DNA of 64,000 bases from an uncultured Muribaculaceae bacterium (GTDB taxonomy: Bacteria; Bacteroidota; Bacteroidia; Bacteroidales; Muribaculaceae), in contig CAJTME010000001.1 of the NCBI GenBank assembly GCA_910577315.1, positions 362,440 to 426,439 on the forward strand, in the 5' to 3' direction. Of the stretch, positions 1 to 7,324 are shown piece after piece. The notes beneath the pieces are model-generated. The model did not search any database. It was not told the DNA's origin and saw only the letters and a program-made list of their open reading frames with translations. The translations under genes and the position numbers were made by a program. Every line of letters starts with the position of its first letter. The stretch's first letter is position 1.

Positions 1-1734
1 ACAGTATTCATAAGCGGCGACGCCGGATTGTTCGAGCTCTCGGCAGGGAGCCACGTGAAAGTGGACGGTATCCCCGGCACCTACACGGCATGGCCCCTGC
101 GCAACGCCCCCGACCGGGCTCTCGCTTCGACCTACGGCCACTTCCATTTCCTCACCCGCGAGAATGGCCGGTGGAAGGACAATGGTCCCGTGGAGGGTTA
201 TGACGACATCGGGGGCAGATTTATCCAGGACAACCGGGGCTTCATCTGGCTGCCCCACTGGCGTAAAGGCGTATACAGACTGCATTTCGATCCGGAAAGA
301 AAGGTATTTGACGAATGTGTCCTGTTTGACGAAAGCGACGGACTGCCGTCAAACCACAACAATAACGCCACCATCTACAAAGGCCGCATGGTTTTCGCCA
401 CCCCCTACGGCTTCTACTCCTACAATCACAAGACATCGCGCATCGAACCCGACGCCGAACTCGCGGCAATTTTCGGACCCAATACCGCCGGTCCCATCAC
501 CCCATTGCCCGACGGCGCCCTCATGGTGGGAGAATCGACGGGATTCAACATCGCCCGATACGGAACCGACGGAAAATACAACGTCACCCACACCAGCTTC
601 AACGCCCTCGCCGACAAAATAATACCCGGCTACCTCAATCTTGACTACATCGGTCCAAACGAACTGATTGTTTCAAATCAGGACGGGTTCTGGAGCATCG
701 ACACCGACTACCGCAGCCACGACCCGTGGACACCCGCTCCGTTCATCGGAGCCGTTTATGCCAACCACGACTCGCTGGTCTACCGCGCGGCTCCCTCGGG
801 AACAGCTGGCGCCCCCCTGCGGCTGCCGTTCACCCTCAACTCGTTGCGCTTTGAATTCTCCTGCCCGGATTTCCGCACTCCAAACAGCGTGGAATTCAGC
901 TCATACCTTGAAAATTACGACAGCGACTGGTCGCCGTATTCACATGATGCCACACGCGAATACACACGCCTGGCCGAGGGCGATTATGTACTGCACGTCC
1001 GCGCCCACGACATACAGTCGGACACCGTCACTGAGACAAGCCTATCGGTCAGCATCGCCCCGCCGTGGTTCCGCACGGTCTGGGCCAAGGCCGCCTACAC
1101 GGTTTTAGCGCTGCTGCTGATTCTCGGCGGCTACCTATTCCTGCGCCGGTGGATGCGCGACGCCCGCCGCCAGCTTGAACAGCGCAAGGAAAAGGAACTT
1201 GAAAACCTGCGCCGCCAGGCCGAACAGGAGGCGTTGGTGAAGGATTACGAAATCGCCACCCTGAAATCAGAACAGCTCGAGCACGACATCAAGCACACAA
1301 GCCAGGAACTCAGCTCGACAACCATGAACCTCATCCGAAAAAACGAGATTCTCAACGACATCGCTTCCAAAATCGCCAAGATACAGGAAACTCCGGGAAT
1401 CGACTCGGGCGTCCCCGGAATATCAAGACAGTTGGCAAAAATACAGGCATCTATCGAGGAGAACATCAGCCACGATGACGACTGGAAAACCTTCACCCGC
1501 AATTTCGATGTCGTTTACGAGAACTACACCAAGCGCCTGATGGAGCGCCATCCCACCCTGACCGCAGCCGACAAGCGCCTGTGCTGCTACATCAAGATGG
1601 GACTGTCGAGCAAGGAAATCGCCCCGCTCATCAACATATCCTACAAGTCGGTGGAAATGGCGCGCTACCGCCTGCGCAAGAAAATCGACCTCCCGCCCGA
1701 GACAACACTCACCGATTATCTGTGTAACCTGTAG
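1..1734 (+). CDS. Y_Y_Y / LuxR-type hybrid regulator, 5' partial
   Basis: The reading frame is open back to base 1, so only the C-terminal part of a longer protein is present. The visible part contains beta-propeller-like sequence, a Y_Y_Y (triple tyrosine) domain just before one transmembrane segment at about residues 350-375 (counting from base 28), a long charged coiled coil, and a C-terminal LuxR-type helix-turn-helix with SSKEIAPLINISYKSVEMARYRLRKK. The family consists of membrane-spanning one-component regulators that sense a periplasmic ligand through an N-terminal propeller and bind DNA inside the cell. No kinase or receiver domain is visible. The ligand and target genes cannot be told from this window. 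The LuxR end and membrane topology are clear, so confidence in the class is high. Confidence 0.85.
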   Translation, partial: TVFISGDAGLFELSAGSHVKVDGIPGTYTAWPLRNAPDRALASTYGHFHFLTRENGRWKDNGPVEGYDDIGGRFIQDNRGFIWLPHWRKGVYRLHFDPERKVFDECVLFDESDGLPSNHNNNATIYKGRMVFATPYGFYSYNHKTSRIEPDAELAAIFGPNTAGPITPLPDGALMVGESTGFNIARYGTDGKYNVTHTSFNALADKIIPGYLNLDYIGPNELIVSNQDGFWSIDTDYRSHDPWTPAPFIGAVYANHDSLVYRAAPSGTAGAPLRLPFTLNSLRFEFSCPDFRTPNSVEFSSYLENYDSDWSPYSHDATREYTRLAEGDYVLHVRAHDIQSDTVTETSLSVSIAPPWFRTVWAKAAYTVLALLLILGGYLFLRRWMRDARRQLEQRKEKELENLRRQAEQEALVKDYEIATLKSEQLEHDIKHTSQELSSTTMNLIRKNEILNDIASKIAKIQETPGIDSGVPGISRQLAKIQASIEENISHDDDWKTFTRNFDVVYENYTKRLMERHPTLTAADKRLCCYIKMGLSSKEIAPLINISYKSVEMARYRLRKKIDLPPETTLTDYLCNL

Positions 1735-1742
1735 CTGCACAT

Positions 1743-1871
1743 TCCTCCTATAAGGAGGCGGTGGAGAACCTCACCCCAGCCGATGTTGCCAAATGGGCCC
1801 GCACCACCCTCATTCCGGCCGACAAAGCCGTGCTGATAATGGTTGCAAAAGAAAAATCGCAGGTTGACTGA
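1743..1871 (+). pseudogene. C-terminal relic of an M16-family peptidase
   Basis: Directly after the regulator stop codon, a 42-codon open stretch without its own start reads SYKEAVENLTPADVAKWART, then an alkaline-looking tail ending in MVAKEKSQVD and a stop at 1869-1871. This resembles the very C-terminus of secreted M16 (pitrilysin-like) zinc peptidases of Bacteroidota, in which an LTPADV-type motif precedes the last strand. The rest of the gene is absent because the regulator frame fills the upstream space. It is best read as the tail left by a deletion or a recombination. The assignment rests on motif memory only. Confidence 0.5.
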
Positions 1872-1877
1872 CCCTGA

Positions 1878-2228
1878 CTAATCGGCCATATAATCCAAAA
1901 CCTCGTCGAGTGTGAGGCCAAGCAGCTTCATCTCGCGGAAGAAAGCGGGGGCGGTGTTCGACAGGAATGCCGCCCTCCGTTCGTCATTGACCTTGGCGGG
2001 CGCGTCGTCGGCGAGGAAGTACCCCATGCCGCGGCGCACCGTCACAATTTCACGCGCCTGAAGATAGTCGTAAGCTTTCAGAACCGTGTGGGTGTTGACG
2101 GTCATCAGCGCCGCGAGCTCGCGCACCGACGGCACTTTCTCGCCGGCCTTCCACTCGCCCGAGAGCACACGGGCGAAAGCATAGTCGACAATCTGTTGAT
2201 ATATCGGTTTGTCAGCGTGAAAATCCAT
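1878..2228 (-). CDS. GntR-family regulator, YtrA type
   Basis: This 116-residue protein has an N-terminal GntR winged helix (PIYQQIVDYAFARVLSGEWKAGEKVPSVRELAALMTVN in two parts) and only a short helical tail. That is the size and layout of the YtrA subfamily, which usually represses ABC transporter operons. Its ATG overlaps the stop codon of the permease gene by one base (TAATG), so it is translationally coupled as the last gene of the operon. YtrA regulators more often come first, so the order here is reversed. Probable role: autoregulation of the operon from the promoter near 3969-3999. Confidence 0.85.
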   Translation of the reverse strand: MDFHADKPIYQQIVDYAFARVLSGEWKAGEKVPSVRELAALMTVNTHTVLKAYDYLQAREIVTVRRGMGYFLADDAPAKVNDERRAAFLSNTAPAFFREMKLLGLTLDEVLDYMAD

Positions 2229-3034
2229 TACACCTGCACTTTTGTTATACGCCGCCAGGTAATTGCCACCGCCAGAAGCAGAAGCAACGGCACAATAACT
2301 GACATTACCGCAATCAGCGTGGGAGTCGCCTCGGCCACAGTTACCCGCACGGCTTCCTCCATGGCCATCCCATCGGATTCAAGCCTTGCGAAACGGAAGC
2401 CCATGTACGCGCCATAGATGCCGCTGACAAGACCCATGGCGACGACCGTACCGACTATTCCCCCGATGCCTTTCAGCACCCGCTGGCCGCGCGACGACAC
2501 CACTACATAAAGACATACCACCGCGGGAAGGAGCTCTGTGGCCAAGCGCAGCGGATTGAAAACGTCATAATCCGCAATGCCAAGCTCCATGAAACTCTCC
2601 TTTATCTTGCCATCGAACGACCTGAGAACATCCGGAGCAACTCCGAACACCCCGAAAACGCCTTCGATACCATACCATATCACCACCTCGGCCAGCGGCA
2701 CGGCAATAACCGTATAGAGCAGCATGAACAAGGCTTTCTCGATGCCGGATGCCGGCAACAGGGTTTGCAACGAGCGGTCACGGTAGACGGCGAATACCAG
2801 AGGCCCGAGGTAAATGGGCAGCACTATCATAGTGTTCACCAGGCCGAACAGTCCAAAACTGTTGGCAGCTCTCGTAAGGATGGCCAGAATATACAGGCAC
2901 AGCAGTCCGGCCGCCATCCAGCCCAACTGGCGCAGAATACCGGGGCGGTAAAAATCCCAAAGCAAGCCGAAACGGCCTGACGAAAATCTGTCACTCATCT
3001 CGTTTAGTAATGAAATCAATGAAAAGGTCTCCAA
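2228..3034 (-). CDS. ABC transporter permease-like membrane protein
   Basis: This is a 268-residue polytopic protein with about six hydrophobic segments. They include GWMAAGLLCLYILAILTRA, a segment around VNTMIVLPIYLGPLVFAVY, and a C-terminal one ending before a short basic tail. It has no nucleotide-binding motif. It overlaps the upstream ATPase gene by 44 bases and touches the GntR gene, so it is very probably the membrane partner of that ATPase (ABC-2-like). The substrate is unknown. The sequence itself is not one I recognise as a named family, so the function rests on context. Confidence 0.7.
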   Translation of the reverse strand: METFSLISLLNEMSDRFSSGRFGLLWDFYRPGILRQLGWMAAGLLCLYILAILTRAANSFGLFGLVNTMIVLPIYLGPLVFAVYRDRSLQTLLPASGIEKALFMLLYTVIAVPLAEVVIWYGIEGVFGVFGVAPDVLRSFDGKIKESFMELGIADYDVFNPLRLATELLPAVVCLYVVVSSRGQRVLKGIGGIVGTVVAMGLVSGIYGAYMGFRFARLESDGMAMEEAVRVTVAEATPTLIAVMSVIVPLLLLLAVAITWRRITKVQV

Positions 3035-3839
3035 CCGGAGCCATCGCCGCCGAATACAGCAGCGGCAGGTCTATGTCGGTTTCGATGCCGTCCTCGTTGG
3101 CGACTATGGCCTTGAACCGTCCGGCGTCAGGTTCCTGATATATTGCGCCGTCAACCGGCTGTGATGATGACACGAAAGCCACGCGCCCGGTGATTTTCCA
3201 CATGGGCATGGCCACCCTCAAGCGTCCGCTTTTCATCAGCAGCAGATGGTCGAACATAGTGCCGAGGTCGTGAATATTGTGAGTGGAAACAACCAGTGTC
3301 TGATCCTCGCCGACACACCGCGCTATAATGCGCCGCAACACTTTTTTGGAGTCTATGTCCATTCCGTTTGCGGGTTCGTCAAGCAGAAGTATGTCCACCC
3401 CCAGCGCCAGAGCGTAGGCCATATATGACTTGCGCCGCATGCCCAGCGACAGCGAGCGCAGCTTTTCCTTGCCCGTCAGTCCGAAATCGGCAAGATTGGC
3501 ATACAGCATCTCATGATTGAATGTAGGGTAGAAAGCTCCGTGATGGGCCGCGAGGGAGTTGATTGTCGGAAACGGACATTCAAAATCGTCCGACATGAAA
3601 AAAATCCGCGAGAGTGATGACGGACGGCGGCAGTCAATATCCGTCCCGTCAAGTGTCACCGAGCCGGAACACGGAAACAGCAGTCCGCACATCAGGTGCA
3701 GCAAAGTGGTCTTGCCCGCGCCGTTCTCGCCAAGCAGCAGATACAGACCGGGCCCAATCTCGGCCGTCACGCCAACAACCGCGTCGAAATCCTTGCGGTA
3801 GCGGAACGTTATGTCGTCAAGGAGGAGCATAATGCGCAA
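2991..3839 (-). CDS. ABC transporter ATP-binding protein
   Basis: This 282-residue ATPase has Walker A GENGAGKTT at residues 38-46, a signature LSLGMRR near 130-136, Walker B ILLLDEP near 150-156 and an H-loop histidine at 187. The Q-loop position reads FMSDD, so the usual glutamine looks replaced. A C-terminal extension of about 80 residues follows the catalytic domain, as in YtrB/BcrA-type exporters. It is the first gene of a minus-strand operon with the permease and the GntR repressor. An alternative start three codons later (3830) is possible. Confidence 0.88.
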   Translation of the reverse strand: MRIMLLLDDITFRYRKDFDAVVGVTAEIGPGLYLLLGENGAGKTTLLHLMCGLLFPCSGSVTLDGTDIDCRRPSSLSRIFFMSDDFECPFPTINSLAAHHGAFYPTFNHEMLYANLADFGLTGKEKLRSLSLGMRRKSYMAYALALGVDILLLDEPANGMDIDSKKVLRRIIARCVGEDQTLVVSTHNIHDLGTMFDHLLLMKSGRLRVAMPMWKITGRVAFVSSSQPVDGAIYQEPDAGRFKAIVANEDGIETDIDLPLLYSAAMAPVGDLFIDFITKRDE

Positions 3840-3902
3840 TTATTAGAGAATGAGAATGAAAACAAGCACTGTAAGCAATGCAACAAAAAAGCTTTTCATA
3901 AG

Positions 3903-3924
3903 GAGTGAATAAGAGAGTGAATAA
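3903..3924. repeat. Two direct copies of a 10-mer, possible operator
   Basis: GAGTGAATAA occurs at 3903-3912 and again at 3915-3924, so the copies are 12 bases apart, roughly one helical turn. They lie between the minus-strand promoter (3969-3999) and the ATPase start. They could be the binding site of the GntR protein encoded in the operon, but YtrA-type sites are usually inverted repeats, so this is tentative. Confidence 0.3.
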
Positions 3925-3941
3925 TGCGGTGTTTTGGTGTT

Positions 3942-3950
3942 GGGGGGGGG
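3942..3950. repeat. Nine-base G homopolymer in the ABC operon leader
   Basis: A run of nine G (C on the transcribed minus strand) lies about 20 bases inside the predicted transcript of the ABC operon and upstream of any coding sequence. Homopolymers of this length are prone to slippage. Confidence 0.6.
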
Positions 3951-3968
3951 TACAACAGTAACACGCTG

Positions 3969-3999
3969 CAAATTTACAACCTTTTTTTAAACCTCCAAA
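3969..3999 (-). promoter_or_regulatory. Bacteroidota promoter for the ABC/GntR operon
   Basis: On the minus strand, TTTG (3999 to 3996) is followed after 19 bases by TAAATTTG (3976 to 3969). This matches the Bacteroidota -33/-7 consensus. It predicts a start near 3962 and a leader of about 120 bases before the ATPase gene. Confidence 0.65.
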
Positions 4000-4053
4000 A
4001 TTTTATGCAAAAAGTTTTTACAATTCCAAGAAAAGCAGCACCGTTGAAAAAAA

Positions 4054-4086
4054 TTTGCAATTTATCAGTGTTTTTTACTAAATTTG
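4054..4086 (+). promoter_or_regulatory. Bacteroidota promoter for the glycosyltransferase gene
   Basis: TTTG at 4054-4057 and TAAATTTG at 4079-4086 are separated by 21 bases. The predicted transcript starts near 4094, giving a leader of about 75 bases. It is divergent from the ABC operon promoter. Confidence 0.6.
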
Positions 4087-4167
4087 CATCGACATTAAGT
4101 TTGGGGGTGCATTTTATGCCCTAAAACTTACAACTGATAAGCTACCTTGCCCGTTAATTGAAAGTGA

Positions 4168-5340
4168 ATGGACTTTTCGTTTGACATAAGCACATTACAA
4201 TGGACCCTGTTCGAGCTGTCGCTTCTGGCAGTGGCGGTTGCCGCCGTGGCTTTCATCGCCCGTGTGTTGCCGTTGCGGCGCCGGATGCGTGCGTCGGAGA
4301 GTGTGCCCGAGCCCGAATCATACGAAAACGCGGCCGTCATAGTCTACTCGAACGACGAAGCGGCCGACCTTGACGTAATGCTCCCCCAGGTGCTTGCCCA
4401 GGATTATCCTGCCGGTTTCGAGGTGATTGTGGTCAACGAGGGCGACTCGCCAGCCGTGCGCGAGACGGTATCTACCCTCCAGATCACCCACCGCAACCTA
4501 TATCTCACCGCCACACCCGACGGCGCCCGCAACCTCAGCCGCAAAAAGCTGGCCATAACGCTCGGCATCAAGGCCACCCGCCAGCCGGTGGTGGTGCTGA
4601 CCACCGCTGCGGCCAGAATCCCGTCTGACCGCTGGCTGCGCGGAATCATGCGCCATTTCACACCCGACGGCAGCGTTGAAGTGGTGTTGGGCTATGCCGC
4701 GCCCGACCCGTATGAGGACAGCTCGTTAGGGGCGCGCACACGCTCGTTCGACTCAGTGGCCGAAGCGGCCGCGTGGGTAAGCCCCGCCATAAGCCGCCAC
4801 CCCTGGCGCGGCATCGAACACAACATCGCCTACCGCCGCGAACTCTTCTTCAACAACAAGGGATTCTCGCGCCATCTCAACCTGCGCCACGGCGACGATG
4901 ACATATTCATAAGCGAAATCGCCCGCAGGGACAACACCGTGGTAGACCTGTCGCCCGACACCTTCGTCGAGGTTCCCGGAGCCAACAGCCACCGCGCGTT
5001 CAAACTGCGGTCGGCCCGACGCCGGTTCACCGAGCGCTTCATCCGCCGCCGTCCCCGCTTTGTGGGCGCTATCGGATTTGGAGCATATTTCATGGCTCCG
5101 CTGTTGGCGCTGGTCGGGGCTCTGCTCTCGCCTATGAACGGTTTCGGATGGGCCTGCACGGCAACCGTAATCGTCCTTTGGGTTATGGCCGGCATGCTGT
5201 GGCGCCCGGCAATGAACGTTCTCCACGGCCGCCGTTTATTCCTAACGCTGCCGGCACTGGCATTCACCCGCCCTGTGAGGCAAACATGGCGTAACGTCAG
5301 GGGAGTGCTGTTCCATGGCAAGCGTTACACATGGGAATAA
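4168..5340 (+). CDS. Membrane glycosyltransferase, family 2
   Basis: This 390-residue protein has one N-terminal membrane segment (about 15-35), a GT-A type catalytic domain (about 50-270) and two hydrophobic C-terminal segments (about 295-350). The catalytic part begins AAVIVYSNDEAADLDVML and contains VIVVNEGDSP, as in GT2 enzymes. The stretch that usually holds the acidic metal-binding motif reads LTTAAARIPSDRWL, so the standard DxD is not obvious there; HGDDDIFI further on is acidic. It probably adds sugars to a surface glycan at the cytoplasmic face. It stands alone with its own promoter. The acceptor is unknown. Confidence 0.8.
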   Translation: MDFSFDISTLQWTLFELSLLAVAVAAVAFIARVLPLRRRMRASESVPEPESYENAAVIVYSNDEAADLDVMLPQVLAQDYPAGFEVIVVNEGDSPAVRETVSTLQITHRNLYLTATPDGARNLSRKKLAITLGIKATRQPVVVLTTAAARIPSDRWLRGIMRHFTPDGSVEVVLGYAAPDPYEDSSLGARTRSFDSVAEAAAWVSPAISRHPWRGIEHNIAYRRELFFNNKGFSRHLNLRHGDDDIFISEIARRDNTVVDLSPDTFVEVPGANSHRAFKLRSARRRFTERFIRRRPRFVGAIGFGAYFMAPLLALVGALLSPMNGFGWACTATVIVLWVMAGMLWRPAMNVLHGRRLFLTLPALAFTRPVRQTWRNVRGVLFHGKRYTWE

Positions 5341-5406
5341 AAACTGACTTACACAAATCATAATACTAAACAAGCTGAATAATAACTTTATCTAAAAACT
5401 ACCACC

Positions 5407-5892
5407 ATGCATCGTCAACAATTCGACACCCTCGACCTCAACATTCTGCGGCTACTTTCAGGTAACGCGCGCAAGCCCTACCTTGAAATCGCACGCGAAT
5501 GTGGCGTTTCAGGCGCGGCAATCCACCAGCGCATCCAGCGAATGTATGCCAACGGTGTAATCCGCGGAGCCGAAAGCCTCATTGACCCTGAATCAATCGG
5601 CTACGAGACCTGTGCCTATGTCGGCATTTTCCTGCGCGACCCGGTCCAGGTAAGTTCCGTAATCGAGAAACTTCAGCGCATTCCCGAAATCGTGGAATGT
5701 CACTTCACGACAGGCCAGTACGACATATTCATCAAACTCTTCGCCCGCAACAACGACCACCTGCTCGACATCCTCCAGAATCAGATTCAGGATCTCGGCC
5801 TTGCCCGCACCGAAACCCTCATCTCGTTCAAACAGGTTTTCCGCCGTCCCATGGCCGTGCAGGATCCCGTCGCTCCCAAAAAAGAAAAGTAA
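5407..5892 (+). CDS. Lrp/AsnC-family transcriptional regulator
   Basis: This 161-residue protein has an N-terminal AsnC-type helix-turn-helix (LDLNILRLLSGNARKPYLEI, then the recognition part GVSGAAIHQRIQRM) and a C-terminal RAM/ligand-binding domain at about 70-150 with VECHFTTGQYDIFIKLFARN. Family members respond to amino acids or related small molecules and control metabolism genes. It is the usual length for the family. It stands alone between the glycosyltransferase and the M64 peptidase, and its targets are not evident. Confidence 0.9.
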   Translation: MHRQQFDTLDLNILRLLSGNARKPYLEIARECGVSGAAIHQRIQRMYANGVIRGAESLIDPESIGYETCAYVGIFLRDPVQVSSVIEKLQRIPEIVECHFTTGQYDIFIKLFARNNDHLLDILQNQIQDLGLARTETLISFKQVFRRPMAVQDPVAPKKEK

Positions 5893-5912
5893 ACAATCCG
5901 TCATAAATACCC

Positions 5913-5990
5913 GTAGGGCCGCCAAATGCCGCGGCCGGAAAGTAAACGCCATGCCAGCTTTGCTGCGGCCGCGCCATTTTGCGGCCCTAC
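5913..5990. repeat. 25-bp inverted repeat enclosing the M64 start codon
   Basis: The left arm (5913-5937, starting GTAGGGCCGC) and the right arm (5966-5990, ending GCGGCCCTAC) pair at 23 of 25 positions around a 28-base loop. The ATG of the M64 peptidase gene (5951) lies in the loop, and the right arm encodes part of its signal peptide. It looks like a small palindromic (REP or MITE-like) element. Confidence 0.75.
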
Positions 5991-7216
5991 TGTTAACTTT
6001 ATGTTTGTCCTGGACTGCCGGCGCCCGGCAGTTCAGCGACAGCTTCCGCGACTCAACACTACGCGTCAATTTCATAATTTCGGGAAGCCCGGAATCGGGC
6101 CCGACAATAGCGTTCGGGGAAATGACCAAGACCTCGGGCTGGGGAGGCCGGCGCGCCCACCTGTACGAGGCACTGCGCGAAGGTGCAGCCGAGGCGACTT
6201 TAACCGACCTGACCACCGGCGACACACTCTACCGCCACACGTTCTCGACCCTTTTCCAGGAATGGCTCGTATCGGGAGATTCCGTCGGGCCACGCGCCAT
6301 GGAGGGAACCGTGCTGCTGCCGTATCCACGCGAAAAATCATCGCTCTCAATTTCCTTGCGCGACAACCGCCGGCACCTGTCGGCCTCGGCTGTGACTGTG
6401 ATTGACCCGCACGACGTGCTCATCGCCGACTACACCACCAGGCGTCCCCTGCCACACACCTACATCTACCGGGGCGAGAACCACGACAGCGCAAAAATAT
6501 CCGTAGCCATCCTGGCCGATGGATATACCCAGGCCGAAATGCCATTGTTCCACACCCACGCCCGCGAGGCCGTGGACGCCATCCTCGATCACGAGCCGTT
6601 CTCGTCGATGGCTGAAGCCTTCGACTTCATCGCAATCGAGAGCGAAAGCCGCCAGAGCGGCGTCGCCGTCCCAAACCGCGGTATATGGCCCGAGACAGCG
6701 TTCGGTTCCCATTTCTCGACATTTCACTCAGACCGATACCTGACATCTCCCCGCGTCCACGCAATGTACGACGCCATCGCCTCAACTCCCTGCCACCACA
6801 TAATCGTCCTTGCCAACACCGCTGAATATGGCGGGGGCGGCATCTTCAATTTCTACACCCTCACCGCGGCTGCAAACGAGAAATTCCACCCGGTCGTGGT
6901 GCATGAATTCGGCCACAGCTTCGCAGGGCTTGCCGATGAGTATTTCTACGACAACGAGGACTATGCCGCCGATACCTACCCTACCGACATCGAGCCATGG
7001 GAACCGAATATAACCACCCTCACCGATTTCACGGCCAAATGGCAGCCGCTTGTCGACAGCGGCGACGCATCGCTGGTCGAAGGCGCCGGCTATCGTGCCA
7101 AAGGCATCTGGCGTTCGGCACGCCATTGCCGCATGCGGTCAAACAGCGCCGAATCGTTCTGCCCGGCATGCCGGCTGGCCATACGCGACACAATCCTATG
7201 GCTGACAAGCCAATAA
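5951..7216 (+). CDS. Secreted M64-family metallopeptidase
   Basis: Starting at 5951 gives 422 residues with a signal peptide (MPALLRPRHFAALLLTLCLS, cleaved near TAGA). The same frame stays open upstream, but an earlier start would overlap the Lrp gene by about 90 bases. The N-terminal half is the M64 beta domain. The catalytic site is HEFGHSFAGLADEY, with H318 and H322 as zinc ligands and E319 as the base, followed by Y331. M64 peptidases (the IgA-peptidase group) cleave proteins outside the cell or in the periplasm. There is no clear C-terminal sorting tail. The start codon lies in a hairpin loop, which may limit translation. Confidence 0.87.
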   Translation: MPALLRPRHFAALLLTLCLSWTAGARQFSDSFRDSTLRVNFIISGSPESGPTIAFGEMTKTSGWGGRRAHLYEALREGAAEATLTDLTTGDTLYRHTFSTLFQEWLVSGDSVGPRAMEGTVLLPYPREKSSLSISLRDNRRHLSASAVTVIDPHDVLIADYTTRRPLPHTYIYRGENHDSAKISVAILADGYTQAEMPLFHTHAREAVDAILDHEPFSSMAEAFDFIAIESESRQSGVAVPNRGIWPETAFGSHFSTFHSDRYLTSPRVHAMYDAIASTPCHHIIVLANTAEYGGGGIFNFYTLTAAANEKFHPVVVHEFGHSFAGLADEYFYDNEDYAADTYPTDIEPWEPNITTLTDFTAKWQPLVDSGDASLVEGAGYRAKGIWRSARHCRMRSNSAESFCPACRLAIRDTILWLTSQ

Positions 7217-7324
7217 CATAAAAGCCTCAAAAAAACTCCGCAACCATGTAATTTTTCCGCAACTGGTGCGTCTTATGTATGTCGCATAGATAATTGACAT
7301 TATAAACCCATCAATTGCGAATCG

